The notes under the pieces are model-generated. The model was not told where the DNA came from, did no database searches, and worked only from the letters and a program-made list of their open reading frames with translations. Positions 16,321 through 25,736 of a DNA stretch of 64,000 bases are shown one piece after another. Both the position numbers and the translations under genes were made by a program. Source of the DNA: Flavobacterium johnsoniae (GTDB lineage Bacteria; Bacteroidota; Bacteroidia; Flavobacteriales; Flavobacteriaceae); assembly GCF_001879205.1 (NCBI RefSeq), contig NZ_MLFK01000002.1:434001-498000 (forward strand), given 5' to 3'. Numbering within the stretch: position 1 is the first letter of the stretch; each line of letters opens with the position of its first letter.

Positions 16321-17277
16321 CTATCGCAGTAAAAACCCCATTCTTATAGACCCATAGAAATATCCCGTATTCGTATTAATTCCCGGATCGTTTAATTCCC
16401 TGCCCCGGTAAAGAAAAGAATAGGAAATATTGAAATTGTTGTGACGGTATTTCAAACCGGCCTCGGCATTGAAACGAAGCGGTTCTAAATCGAAAGTTAA
16501 TGGACTTGTATCGTTAAACATACTGCCTTCGATTGTGGCATCATAAAACTGATAATTAACACTTGGGGCCGCGTAGAAATAAAATTCCCTGATATTTGGC
16601 TGCGCATTTGCACTCACCGAAGCATCATGCATATTGGAATCGTAAATAGGCAATAATTTTTTAAAACCAATTCTGGCCATAAAACCTGTTGAAACGCCTG
16701 TAAAAATAGTTCCTAAATTCGCTTCAGACTGCCAATGAAGATCGATAAAATCATTGTGTTTCGATGGAAATAATTTCTTCGAATACATCACATGTGCCTG
16801 TACGGCAAAGGCATTATGAAGCTGGTTTTCCCAGCCGTATACTTTTTTATATCCAATAATTTTATGAAAGCCAACCTGTGTTTGTTCTCCAAAAGCATTT
16901 GGCCCCATAAAACCTACTTGAAAATCAGTTTTTAAAACTGATTCACTTTGATAGAAAAAGCTTCGGCCTGCTTCGGCAAAAAGATAAGCTGTAAAAGGGC
17001 GATCATTTTCATGAATTGCCTCTTTGTTAATAAATCTCGGATTGTAGATATATTGGCCAATTCTAAAATCGGTAATTTTTTTATTGATTTTCTCATTATC
17101 ATTTTTAGATAAAAACCGATAAAAAATTTCCAAACCATTGGTATAATACATATCATTTTTTGATGATGTGTATAAATCATTATCGCTTATAAAACCTATT
17201 TCGGTAGTTTTTCCTTGTCCAAAAGTTAACGTTGCTGTCAAAATCAGAAAAGCAAAAAGTGCTTTTTTACTTCCCAT
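16321..17277 (-). CDS. lpxR: LpxR-family outer-membrane lipid A deacylase
   Basis: 318 residues with a signal peptide (MGSKKALFAF..., cleavage after LTFGQ) and beta-barrel character to the end, which terminates in an aromatic-rich strand and MGFLLR. LpxR/DUF2219 hallmarks are present: SDNDLY near the mature N-terminus (Asn-Asp metal/active-site pair), YYTNGL, then DRPFTAYLF and a HNDF segment. Salmonella LpxR removes the 3'-acyloxyacyl chain of lipid A in the outer membrane. I start at ATG 17277, which overlaps the mtgA 3' end by 11 bases. A longer open frame to 17400 lies wholly inside mtgA and would bury the signal peptide. Confidence 0.78.
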   Translation of the reverse strand: MGSKKALFAFLILTATLTFGQGKTTEIGFISDNDLYTSSKNDMYYTNGLEIFYRFLSKNDNEKINKKITDFRIGQYIYNPRFINKEAIHENDRPFTAYLFAEAGRSFFYQSESVLKTDFQVGFMGPNAFGEQTQVGFHKIIGYKKVYGWENQLHNAFAVQAHVMYSKKLFPSKHNDFIDLHWQSEANLGTIFTGVSTGFMARIGFKKLLPIYDSNMHDASVSANAQPNIREFYFYAAPSVNYQFYDATIEGSMFNDTSPLTFDLEPLRFNAEAGLKYRHNNFNISYSFLYRGRELNDPGINTNTGYFYGSIRMGFLLR

Positions 17278-18043
17278 CTCCTTTGTAATTGATTTTCCCA
17301 ACGTAACGCATTTCGCGCACAATTCTTTCTTTTCTTCTGTTAATATAACTTGATGAACCTGTAGCTTTAAATTTTCTCGGATTTGGTAATATCGCCGCAA
17401 TTCCCGCCGCCTGCATTGGCGTTAAGCTCGAAGCATCACGTCGGTACCAATGTTCTGTTGCGGCATAGGCTCCGTAAACACCATCGCCCATTTCGATACT
17501 GTTTAAGTACACTTCCATAATACGTTCTTTGCCCCAGATAATTTCAATTAAAACGGTAAAATAAGCTTCAAGGCCTTTACGGAAATAACTTTTTCCCTGC
17601 CATAAAAAGACATTTTTTGCCGTTTGCTGCGAGATTGTGCTTCCGCCGCGAATTCGTCGTCCTCGTTCGTTGCTTTTATATGCTTTTTGAAGCGCTTTAA
17701 AATCGAAACCATTATGCGTTAAAAAAGTTCCGTCTTCACTGGCGATAACGGCTTTTTGTAAATTCATTGAGATTTTTTCTATTGGTTCCCAGTCGTGGTC
17801 AAAGTAAACTTCTTTTCCGCCTAGTTTATTCTCGATAGCGCGAATAATCATTAAAGGTGTAAAAGGCACGGGAACATATTTAAAAAATATAACTGATCCT
17901 ATCGATAATCCAAAAAACCACAACATCAATTTAATGAAAAACCATTTTACTTTTTCTCCAAAAGAACGACTGGATTTCTTTGGTGACGCTTTTGGTTTTG
18001 GTTTGTTTGCGGTTGTTTTTGGTGCTGGTTTTTTAACTGCCAT
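17267..18043 (-). CDS. mtgA: monofunctional peptidoglycan glycosyltransferase MtgA
   Basis: Polymerises glycan strands from lipid II at the inner membrane (family GT51). A basic Lys/Pro-rich cytosolic tail (1-30) precedes one membrane helix (about 34-53). GT51 motifs follow in order: ASEDGTF with catalytic Glu103, RGGSTISQQTAKN, KGLEAYFTVLIE...GKERIMEVYLNSIEMG, and the late AAILPNP. At 258 residues there is no transpeptidase domain, as expected for MtgA. The start at 18043 shares a base with the upstream gene's stop (TAATG), and the 3' end overlaps lpxR, so all three genes are coupled. Confidence 0.93.
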   Translation of the reverse strand: MAVKKPAPKTTANKPKPKASPKKSSRSFGEKVKWFFIKLMLWFFGLSIGSVIFFKYVPVPFTPLMIIRAIENKLGGKEVYFDHDWEPIEKISMNLQKAVIASEDGTFLTHNGFDFKALQKAYKSNERGRRIRGGSTISQQTAKNVFLWQGKSYFRKGLEAYFTVLIEIIWGKERIMEVYLNSIEMGDGVYGAYAATEHWYRRDASSLTPMQAAGIAAILPNPRKFKATGSSSYINRRKERIVREMRYVGKINYKGDGK

Positions 18044-19155
18044 TATATTAAATCTGCTAATTCGGTTCCTATTAAACTGCCAATTGCTACTCCCATTCCG
18101 CCTAAACGCACTCCACAAAACACGTTTTCAGACAGTTGAGAAACAACAGGACTTTTACTATTTCCAACTCCCATAATCCCGCTCCATCGGTGTGCGATCT
18201 GGAAATCCTGATTTGGTAAAATTACATTTTTCAGTAAATCTTCCAATCTATTTTGAATAATTTTCGTCTGTCCAAATTCAGTTGTTGTTTCGGTTTCAAA
18301 ATCCAAGTTTCTTCCTCCGCCAAGAAGAATTCGGTTGTCGATATTTCTAAAATAATAATAACCGCGATCCAGATGAAAAGTACCTTTTATATCTAAGTCC
18401 GGAATGGGTTCTGTAATTAAAACCTGCGCTCTTGCAGGCTTTACAGCACCTTTGGTTAAAGTATTCGCAAAACCGTTTGTAGCAAAAAATAATTTACCTG
18501 ATTTAAAACTAAAATTGGACAAAACCACTTCAACATGGTTTCCAGCATCGGCATAAGAAGTTACCGTCTGCTGATTTAAAATTAAAATATTGGCCGAAAC
18601 TGCCTGCTTCAACAATTCCTGCATCATATATCCTGTATCAATCTGGGCTTCAAACGGATTAAAAATGAGATAATCCTGAATATTTCCAAATCCAAATCGG
18701 TCTGTTTCTTTGGCAAAAACATCGGCTTTAAAAAGTGGTTTTAGAATTTCGTTTATAAAAGACATTTTCGAAATGCATTCATTAAATCCAAATTCATCTT
18801 CTTTCAAAAATAATTCGTAACCACCGTGAGGTTTAAAATCAATTGCTTCATCTCCTAATCTTTTTCTTAGCAATTGCAATCCCTTCCAGCGCTTTTCGAT
18901 TAAATTCACAACTTCTTCTTCTGAATGTGTTTTTAAATCCTCCATAATTTCAGAGAGACTTCCAAAACAGGCAAAACCGGCATTTTTTGTACTGGCTCCC
19001 TGTGGTAACATTCCTCTTTCAAGAACCAATATTTTTGCCGCCGGAAATCTTTCACGTAAGCGCAAAGCCGCATGGAGGCCAACGATTCCGCTGCCCACAA
19101 TTGTGTAATCAATATTTGTAAACCAATTTTTTAGTTCCCAGTAACTTAATTCCAT
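18043..19155 (-). CDS. FAD-dependent oxidoreductase, DAO family
   Basis: 370 residues. The dinucleotide fold shows VGSGIVG at about residues 20-26, then ERGMLPQGASTKNAGFACFG, the typical substrate-side FAD segment of D-amino-acid/glycine-oxidase-like enzymes. Near the C-terminus comes WSGIMGVG and GGMGVAIG. The oxidised substrate cannot be told; sarcosine-, glycine- or D-amino-acid-oxidase-like activity are all possible. First gene of the oxidase-mtgA-lpxR operon. Confidence 0.8.
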   Translation of the reverse strand: MELSYWELKNWFTNIDYTIVGSGIVGLHAALRLRERFPAAKILVLERGMLPQGASTKNAGFACFGSLSEIMEDLKTHSEEEVVNLIEKRWKGLQLLRKRLGDEAIDFKPHGGYELFLKEDEFGFNECISKMSFINEILKPLFKADVFAKETDRFGFGNIQDYLIFNPFEAQIDTGYMMQELLKQAVSANILILNQQTVTSYADAGNHVEVVLSNFSFKSGKLFFATNGFANTLTKGAVKPARAQVLITEPIPDLDIKGTFHLDRGYYYFRNIDNRILLGGGRNLDFETETTTEFGQTKIIQNRLEDLLKNVILPNQDFQIAHRWSGIMGVGNSKSPVVSQLSENVFCGVRLGGMGVAIGSLIGTELADLI

Positions 19156-19227
19156 CCTCAGACTTTTTTATAAAAATAATATTTTTATTTAAATCCCAAT
19201 TTTTAAAATTCCAAAGGTTTTAAAACG

Positions 19228-19250
19228 TTGTCAGGCTGAGCGTAGTCGAA
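19228..19250. repeat. short dispersed element TTGTCAGGCTGAGCG...
   Basis: Near-identical to 3494-3517. Followed within 30 bases by a second palindrome CTCCCGAAGCCTCGGGA (about 19272-19288). Both sit in the 269-base gap between the oxidase gene and the S9 peptidase. Confidence 0.6.
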
Positions 19251-19424
19251 ATCTCTAACCGACATACCCTTCTCCCGAAGCCTCGGGACGCTCAGGGGTA
19301 TTAACGCAGGTAAAAAGTGAAATTAGATTTTTTATCTAAGTTTTAACAAATTTGAAATTTGGAATTTAAAAGATTGGTATTTTATTGTTGTATTTTTAGC
19401 GCACAAAAAAATAGAATTTTTATT

Positions 19425-21326
19425 ATGAAAAAAGTATTATTAACAACCTTAATAATGATGAGTTTAAACGCTATCGGGCAGAATGTTATGTCTCCGGAAT
19501 TGTTATGGAAACTAGGAAGAGTAACACCCCTTGGAATTTCTAAAGATGCAAAAAATGTGGTTTTTAAGGTTTCGACGCCTTCTGTAGAAGAAAACAAATC
19601 GAATTCTAAATTCTACACCATTCCTGTAAACGGAGGAAATGCTGTTGAAATTAAAGATACAAAAGACATCCTGGCAGATAAAAATGTTTCTCCTGACGGG
19701 AAATATGTGGTGTACAATGAAGAAGTGAAAATCGATAAAGTTTTAGGTAAAGATTTCTACCCAAAATTAGACAAATCTGATGCTCAAATTTATGACGGTT
19801 TAGATTATCGTCATTGGGATACCTGGAATGAAGGGAAATTTAATCACGTTTTTTATAAAGAAAACAAAGACGGAGCAAAAGGAATTGACATTCTGAAAGG
19901 TGAAAATTTTGATTCTCCGCAAAAACCTTTTGGCGGTGACGAAGATTATATCTGGTCGCCAGACAGCAAAAGTATTTTTTATGTGTGCAAGAAAAAAGCA
20001 GGAACTGCTTACGCAATTTCTACAAACACAGATATTTATGAGTACAATTTAGAAACTCAAAAAACAACAAACAAAACCGAAGGAAATTTAGGTTACGATA
20101 CGGCACCGCAGTTTTCTCCAACAGGAAATTTGTCATGGTTGCAAATGAAACGTGACGGTTACGAGTCTGACAAAAACGATATTATTGTTGAGTTTAAAGG
20201 AATTAAAACAAACCTGACTGCAAACTGGGACGGAACAGTAGATAATTTTATCTGGAGTAAAGACGGAAAAAATGTATTTTTCGTTGCTCCGGTTGATGGT
20301 ACAAAACAACTTTTTACAGTTAATTTTCCAGGATTAACAAGAATTGCAATTACAGTTCGCCAATTAACTAATGGTGACTTTGATGTAAATGATTTAGTTG
20401 GTTTTTCTGGAGATGATATCATCGTTACAAGAACAGATATGAATCATGCCGGAGAAATTTTTTCTTATAATTTAAAGAAAAACTCCTGGAAACAATTATC
20501 AAATGTAAATACTGATACTTATAAATCTTTAGCATTAAGCAAAACCGAAAAACGTTACGTTACTACAACTGACGGTAAAAAAATGCTGGTTTGGGTAATT
20601 TTACCTCCAAACTTTGATGCTTCTAAAAAATATCCAACTTTATTATTTTGTCAGGGCGGACCTCAAAGTCCATTAACACAATCGTATTCTTTCCGTTGGA
20701 ATTTTTCATTAATGGCCGCTAAAGGTTATGTTGTTGTGGCGCCAAACCGCCGCGGAATGCCTGGACATGGTGTTGAGTGGAACGAACAAATTAGTAAAGA
20801 CTGGGGCGGACAAGTTATGGATGATTACCTTTCTGCAATTGATGATGTTTCCAAAGAAAACTACGTTGACAAAAACCGTTTAGGATGCGTTGGTGCAAGC
20901 TACGGTGGATACTCTGTATTTTATTTAGCTGGAATTCACAAAAACCGTTTTAAAACTTTCATCGCTCACGATGGTGTTTTCAACACAGTTAGTATGTTAG
21001 GAACTACCGAGGAAGTTTTCTTCAATAACTGGGATTTTGGCGGGCCTTACTGGGAAAAAGATAATGCTGTGGCTCAAAAAGCGTATACTACATTTAACCC
21101 GGCCACTTTAGTTCAAAACTGGAACAGACCAATTTTGATTTTCCAGGGCGGAAAAGATTTCCGTGTGCCAATTGGACAAGGTCAGGAAGCTTTCCAAGCT
21201 GCTCAATTAAGAGGAATCAAAAGTAGATTTGTGTATTTCCCGGATGAAAACCACTGGGTTTTAAAACCACAAAATGCTCAGGTTTGGCAGGGAGAATTTT
21301 TTAAATGGTTAAACGAAACGCTATAA
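19425..21326 (+). CDS. secreted S9-family prolyl oligopeptidase/acylaminoacyl peptidase
   Basis: 633 residues with a signal peptide (MKKVLLTTLIMMSLNAIGQ). An N-terminal beta-propeller (about 40-380) has WD40-like/PD40 strands such as VSPDGKYVVY and WSPDSKSIFY. A C-terminal alpha/beta-hydrolase domain carries the nucleophile in GASYGGYS, the Asp in GGKDFRVP and the His in DENHWVL. Active in the periplasm or secreted for peptide use. The start at 19425 is preferred over an in-frame ATG at 19359 because it gives a proper signal peptide. Confidence 0.9.
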   Translation: MKKVLLTTLIMMSLNAIGQNVMSPELLWKLGRVTPLGISKDAKNVVFKVSTPSVEENKSNSKFYTIPVNGGNAVEIKDTKDILADKNVSPDGKYVVYNEEVKIDKVLGKDFYPKLDKSDAQIYDGLDYRHWDTWNEGKFNHVFYKENKDGAKGIDILKGENFDSPQKPFGGDEDYIWSPDSKSIFYVCKKKAGTAYAISTNTDIYEYNLETQKTTNKTEGNLGYDTAPQFSPTGNLSWLQMKRDGYESDKNDIIVEFKGIKTNLTANWDGTVDNFIWSKDGKNVFFVAPVDGTKQLFTVNFPGLTRIAITVRQLTNGDFDVNDLVGFSGDDIIVTRTDMNHAGEIFSYNLKKNSWKQLSNVNTDTYKSLALSKTEKRYVTTTDGKKMLVWVILPPNFDASKKYPTLLFCQGGPQSPLTQSYSFRWNFSLMAAKGYVVVAPNRRGMPGHGVEWNEQISKDWGGQVMDDYLSAIDDVSKENYVDKNRLGCVGASYGGYSVFYLAGIHKNRFKTFIAHDGVFNTVSMLGTTEEVFFNNWDFGGPYWEKDNAVAQKAYTTFNPATLVQNWNRPILIFQGGKDFRVPIGQGQEAFQAAQLRGIKSRFVYFPDENHWVLKPQNAQVWQGEFFKWLNETL

Positions 21327-21341
21327 CATTCAAAGTCTCAA

Positions 21342-21378
21342 AAACGAACCGCAGATTTACACAATCTGCGGTTCGTTT
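21342..21378 (+). terminator. intrinsic terminator after the S9 peptidase
   Basis: Perfect 16-base arms AAACGAACCGCAGATT and AATCTGCGGTTCGTTT around a 5-base loop, followed by ATTTTTA. Confidence 0.85.
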
Positions 21379-21500
21379 ATTTTTAAAACATTGGAATTAT
21401 ATAAATATTCGGTTTGTTTTTACTTTTCTTAAATAGAAATTTTAAATAAATTGCAGGGAATTCCCAATATTAAAAAACTTCCCAACCCCCGATAAATATT

Positions 21501-23942
21501 ATGGAGAGCAAAAAAAGTTATACAGCACTCAAAGTTCTATTCAGTTATGTTGCATTACTTGCTTTGGTTGTTACTGTGGGATGGTTTTTATACTCTGAAA
21601 ATGTCGTTTATAAAAAATTAGAAGATAAAATTGCTTTCGAAAAAACCAAGATTCTTAGGGTGAGTAAATTATTTTCGAATGTATATAAAACCGAAAGTTT
21701 AGCCCGAAAAACAATTCAAACCAATTCTGAAAGTGATTTTAAAAGCTACCTTGTTGAAACAGACTCTTTAAAATCCAGAATTGATACTCTAAAACAAATC
21801 GTTACTACTCAATATCAAAAAACACTTTTGGACAGCGTTACGTACCTGCTGTCTGAAAAAACTAAAAATATCAGGCAGTTAAAAACAATAAAAAATAAAG
21901 CCGAAGACGAAGTTTCGGTTAATACTGCTATTGATGAAATTACAAAAATGGAGTTTAAACTTCGAAAACTGGAACTTCAGGATTTCAATAAAAACCCCAA
22001 TCAATTAGGAAGTTATCAGCGAAATGTGTTGCAAAAATATGTTGATTACCTCAATCAGAATATTCCGGATGACAGCACTAATACTTTGAGCAAAAAAGCC
22101 TCAGATTCTATTTTGGCCAATTCTAAAAAACTGCTCAGCAATGTAAAACTCAAAGCCGAAAAGAAAAAAGAATCACTGAATTTTGAGGAGAATAAATTGC
22201 TTAAAAATGAAATTGCCATTTCGGACCAGCTTCGAAAAGTGCTTCGAATTATCGAAAGAGAAATTATCATTAACTCCATAAAGAACAATTCCTTAAAAGA
22301 AAAATCACTTAAAAAAGTCAATGAAATCGTAACGGCTTCGGCCATTATTGGTCTGATATTGACGATCTTTTTTTCTATTCTTATTGTAAGTGATTACTCA
22401 AAATCGCAGTTGTATAAAAAACAGCTTGAAATTGCCAATTTCAAAACCAAGAACTTACTAAAAAGCCGCGAACAATTAATTTCGACAGTAAGTCATGATT
22501 TAAAAACACCTTTAAGTACAATTGTAGGTTATTCTGAGCTTTTGGGCAATTCAGACATCAATACCAAACAATCTTACTTCGTTAAAAACATTAAAAATTC
22601 ATCCGAATACATTACGCAGCTGGTTCAGGATTTATTGGATTTTTCCCGAATTGAAGCCGGAAAAATCACGATTGAAAAAGTTCCGTTTTTTCTTCCTGAA
22701 GTTATAGAAGATACAGCAAAAAATATCCAGACAGTTTACAAACAAAAAAATATTGATTTGATTATTAATGTCGATGAAAAACTGAATACGAGAATTGTGG
22801 GCGATCCGTTTCGATTAAAACAGATTCTGACGAATATTATTGGAAACGCTTATAAATTTACTGAAGAAGGTCATATAAAAATCAGTTCGTATGCTACAGA
22901 AAACGAAAACTTTTTTATTATTCGAATCGAAGATACCGGAATTGGCATCGAAAAAGGAAATCAAAAATTAGTTTTTGAAGAGTTTGCGCAGGCCAACGAA
23001 AACATTGAGAAAAAATACGGAGGAACAGGCTTAGGGCTGGCTATTTGTCAAAAAATAATTTCGTTTTTAGGCGGAAGATTAACACTGGAAAGTACTTTCG
23101 GAAAAGGAAGCACATTTGAAATTAAAATCCCACTGGTTTTTGATCACAGCGAAATTACGGTTGAAGAAATAAAAAGAAATATCGCAAGAAACACAAAAAA
23201 GCAGACTTTTATTGTAATCGATGACGATATTAATCTGCTGAATTTAACTAGTGGCGTTTTGAGACAGGACAAGCATGAAGTACTCTCTTTCAGCAGCGCT
23301 GTAAAAGCCTTAGAAGCGATTCAGACCGCTAATTTTGATTTTGTGATTACGGATATCCAAATGCCGGAAATGGACGGTTTTATGTTCTTAGAAAAACTTC
23401 GTAATTCTAAAAACGGCATTTATCAAAATCAACCCGTAATTGCCTTAACCGGAAGAACAGATTTGGATTCCTCTATTTACACCAAAGCTGGTTTTACAAC
23501 CGTGGTAAAAAAACCATATTCGCCTAAAATTCTATTGGAAACGATTCAGCACATTTTAGATAATGAAACACTGCCGGAAGTTGAAATACAGGATAAAGAA
23601 GAAACAACTTCAACACAACTTTATTCATTAGAAACCCTGAAAGAGTTTTTAGGCAATGATACCGATGCTTTAAAAGATGTACTGAAAGCTTTTATAATAA
23701 GCAGCAACGAGAATTTACATTTGCTCGAAAATGCCATCATAGACGAAAACATACCCGAAATTAATTCTATTGCACATAGAATAGCACCAATGTTCAGGCA
23801 AATTGAAGCACGTGATATCGGTACTATATTAAAAACACTGGAACAGAATAATCTCGAAATTTCGGATTTGAAAGATATTTTTGCTGCCCTAAAAGCGAAA
23901 ACAACTAAACTTTTTATCGCTTTAGAACAAGAAATAGTTTAA
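21501..23942 (+). CDS. hybrid sensor histidine kinase/response regulator with Hpt domain
   Basis: 813 residues. TM1 is at about 12-31, then a mainly helical periplasmic sensor of about 240 residues, and TM2 at about 277-297. The HisKA domain has SHDLKTP with phospho-acceptor His332. The HATPase domain has the N-box GNAYKF (448-453), DTGIG and GGTGLGLA (507-514). The receiver domain carries IVIDDD and phospho-acceptor Asp618 (VITDIQMP). A C-terminal Hpt-like helix has NSIAHRIAP with His759. This is a full phosphorelay chain in one protein. It converges on the NtrC-type regulator gene with a 4-base overlap of stops (TTAA), so that regulator is the obvious partner. Confidence 0.9.
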   Translation: MESKKSYTALKVLFSYVALLALVVTVGWFLYSENVVYKKLEDKIAFEKTKILRVSKLFSNVYKTESLARKTIQTNSESDFKSYLVETDSLKSRIDTLKQIVTTQYQKTLLDSVTYLLSEKTKNIRQLKTIKNKAEDEVSVNTAIDEITKMEFKLRKLELQDFNKNPNQLGSYQRNVLQKYVDYLNQNIPDDSTNTLSKKASDSILANSKKLLSNVKLKAEKKKESLNFEENKLLKNEIAISDQLRKVLRIIEREIIINSIKNNSLKEKSLKKVNEIVTASAIIGLILTIFFSILIVSDYSKSQLYKKQLEIANFKTKNLLKSREQLISTVSHDLKTPLSTIVGYSELLGNSDINTKQSYFVKNIKNSSEYITQLVQDLLDFSRIEAGKITIEKVPFFLPEVIEDTAKNIQTVYKQKNIDLIINVDEKLNTRIVGDPFRLKQILTNIIGNAYKFTEEGHIKISSYATENENFFIIRIEDTGIGIEKGNQKLVFEEFAQANENIEKKYGGTGLGLAICQKIISFLGGRLTLESTFGKGSTFEIKIPLVFDHSEITVEEIKRNIARNTKKQTFIVIDDDINLLNLTSGVLRQDKHEVLSFSSAVKALEAIQTANFDFVITDIQMPEMDGFMFLEKLRNSKNGIYQNQPVIALTGRTDLDSSIYTKAGFTTVVKKPYSPKILLETIQHILDNETLPEVEIQDKEETTSTQLYSLETLKEFLGNDTDALKDVLKAFIISSNENLHLLENAIIDENIPEINSIAHRIAPMFRQIEARDIGTILKTLEQNNLEISDLKDIFAALKAKTTKLFIALEQEIV

Positions 23943-25294
23943 TCGATATTGTATTGCTTCAGTTTATTGTAAAGTGTTTTTCTGGTAATTTTCAGCAATT
24001 TTGCTGCTTCAGATTTATTATTCTGTGTTCTGTTTAGCGCATGAATAATGGCTTCTTTTTCATTTTCAGATAATGAAAAATTCCCGCTGAAACCTTGCTG
24101 CTGTTTCTGAACCTGAAAAAATTCAACCGGCAATACATCACTTTCTATGAAATCTCCCTGAGTTAAAAGCGTAGCACGTTTAACACAATTTTGCAACTCA
24201 CGTAAATTTCCCGGCCAGTTGTAATTTTGAAAAATTGAAACCACTTCCGGCGAAAATCCAATAATATCTTTATTTAGCTGCTGATTGGCTTTCTCCAGAA
24301 AATAATCGGCAAAAACCATTAAATCTTCATCACGATCTTTTAATGATGGAGACTGAATAGAGAATTCGTTGATTCTATGGTATAAATCTTCCCTAAAATC
24401 GCCGTTTTTTACTGCTTCGCGTAAATCTTCATTGGTAGCCGTTATAATGCGGATATCGACGTTTATTTCTTTATTGCTTCCAACGGGTTTAATTTTTCTT
24501 TCCTGAAGTGCGCGCAGTAACTGAATTTGGTTTTCATACGAAAGATTTCCAATTTCATCCAGAAAAAGAGTTCCTCCGTTTGCAGCTTCAAAATATCCCA
24601 TTTTATCGCTGATAGCCCCGGTGAAGGATCCTTTTAAATGTCCGAAAAATTCACTTGCTGCCAATTCTTTTGGAATAGCGCCGCAGTCAACCGCAATAAA
24701 ATTATTGTTTTTTCTATGACTTTGCTGATGAATACTTTTGGCAATAATTTCTTTTCCGGTTCCGCTTTCTCCGATAATTAAAACCGACATATCAGTTGGG
24801 CTTACCAATTGTATATGATCTAAAAGTTTTTTAGAAGCTACAGAAATACCTTTTACAAATTCGTTTTCTGTTGAAGCTGCTTTTTTTGCAGGCTTTTTTT
24901 GTTTAACCGGAGTTTCGCTTTCCTCTTCTTCAACCTGATTTTGCAGTGCATTTGTAATTACAAGCAAAACTTCATCAGGATTAAATGGTTTCGAGATATA
25001 ATCGGCTGCGCCATTTTTTATTGCTTTTACGGCCGTATTAACGTCGGAGTATCCCGTCATTAAAATAACCGGAATTTCGGGATGCGAATTTTTAAATTCA
25101 GACATAAGCAGAATACCGTCAGAATCAGGCAGACGAAGATCTGTCAAAATCAAATCGAAAGATTCATTTTTGATTGCTGATCTGGCTTCTGAAGCGGAAA
25201 AAGCGACGGATACTTCATATTTGTTTTTTATTAGAAATTTCTCTAATAATTTGCAAAACGAAATATCATCTTCTATTACTAATATCTTTGGCAT
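23939..25294 (-). CDS. sigma-54-dependent response regulator, NtrC/AtoC family
   Basis: 451 residues in three domains. The receiver (1-118) has EDD and phospho-acceptor Asp52 (ILTDLRLP). A Lys/Glu/Ala-rich linker follows. The AAA+ domain has Walker A GESGTGKE (175-182), the sigma-54 contact loop GSFTGA (222-227; the first Ala of the common GAFTGA is Ser, a frequent variant) and Walker B FLDEIGN. The C-terminal Fis-type helix-turn-helix has NNKSEAAKLLKITRKTLYNKL. It is co-directional with the upstream PepSY-like array but separated from it by a terminator, and convergent with its likely kinase. Confidence 0.93.
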   Translation of the reverse strand: MPKILVIEDDISFCKLLEKFLIKNKYEVSVAFSASEARSAIKNESFDLILTDLRLPDSDGILLMSEFKNSHPEIPVILMTGYSDVNTAVKAIKNGAADYISKPFNPDEVLLVITNALQNQVEEEESETPVKQKKPAKKAASTENEFVKGISVASKKLLDHIQLVSPTDMSVLIIGESGTGKEIIAKSIHQQSHRKNNNFIAVDCGAIPKELAASEFFGHLKGSFTGAISDKMGYFEAANGGTLFLDEIGNLSYENQIQLLRALQERKIKPVGSNKEINVDIRIITATNEDLREAVKNGDFREDLYHRINEFSIQSPSLKDRDEDLMVFADYFLEKANQQLNKDIIGFSPEVVSIFQNYNWPGNLRELQNCVKRATLLTQGDFIESDVLPVEFFQVQKQQQGFSGNFSLSENEKEAIIHALNRTQNNKSEAAKLLKITRKTLYNKLKQYNID

Positions 25295-25362
25295 TTGTTT
25301 TTAGGGACTTTTTTGCTAAAATAATACTATTAAAGTTATAATTTCTTAAAATTATGCGAAAA

Positions 25363-25393
25363 AAAAAGAGATTGCACGACGCAATCTCTTTTT
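25363..25393 (-). terminator. terminator of the PepSY-like array
   Basis: Hairpin AAAAAGAGATTGC - ACGAC - GCAATCTCTTTTT, 31 bases beyond the stop of the last PepSY-like gene and before the regulator start. Symmetric A/T runs make it strong in the minus direction. Confidence 0.8.
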
Positions 25394-25423
25394 CACCAAA
25401 AACATAAATCTAATTTCACCTAA

Positions 25424-25720
25424 TTATATCTTCAACCAGTTGCCATTGACATCTGAATACACAGTAGCCTTTTGGTCACCAACTGATATTTCTAGTTTGT
25501 ATTCTTTTTTATCATTAATATATGCTTTCACCAATTTTGCATTTGGGTAAGCAGTTTGCAGAGCAGTTTTTACAGCCGCCGGAACAGCATCTGTTGTAAC
25601 TTCGGTATATTCTGATTGAACAGAAATAGATGTTTCTGCTTTATTGGGAGTTATTTCTGCTATGGCAGGTATTGACAAACTTCCTAAAATAATAGCAGCT
25701 GAGATGGCTAACTTTTTCAT
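25424..25720 (-). CDS. PepSY-like secreted protein, array member 5
   Basis: 98 residues. The signal peptide MKKLAISAAIILGSLS ends near IAE. The mature part is a single PepSY-like unit (Pfam PepSY_like, formerly DUF2874): EVTTDAVPAAVKTALQTAYP, then AKLVKAYINDKKEYKLEIS, then VYSDVNGNWLK. The fold is related to beta-lactamase-inhibitor-like PepSY domains and is periplasmic. Last of five tandem paralogues, 16 bases after member 4, with its own terminator behind it. Confidence 0.82.
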   Translation of the reverse strand: MKKLAISAAIILGSLSIPAIAEITPNKAETSISVQSEYTEVTTDAVPAAVKTALQTAYPNAKLVKAYINDKKEYKLEISVGDQKATVYSDVNGNWLKI

Positions 25721-25736
25721 AATGCTCTGTGTTTAC

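Noticed and set aside
17278..17400. Upstream extension of the lpxR frame
   Set aside because: It lies entirely within mtgA and would put 41 charged residues ahead of a clear signal peptide.
21456..21465. GGGAATTCCC palindrome upstream of the kinase gene
   Set aside because: A single 10-base palindrome without a second copy or a known regulator; chance cannot be excluded.
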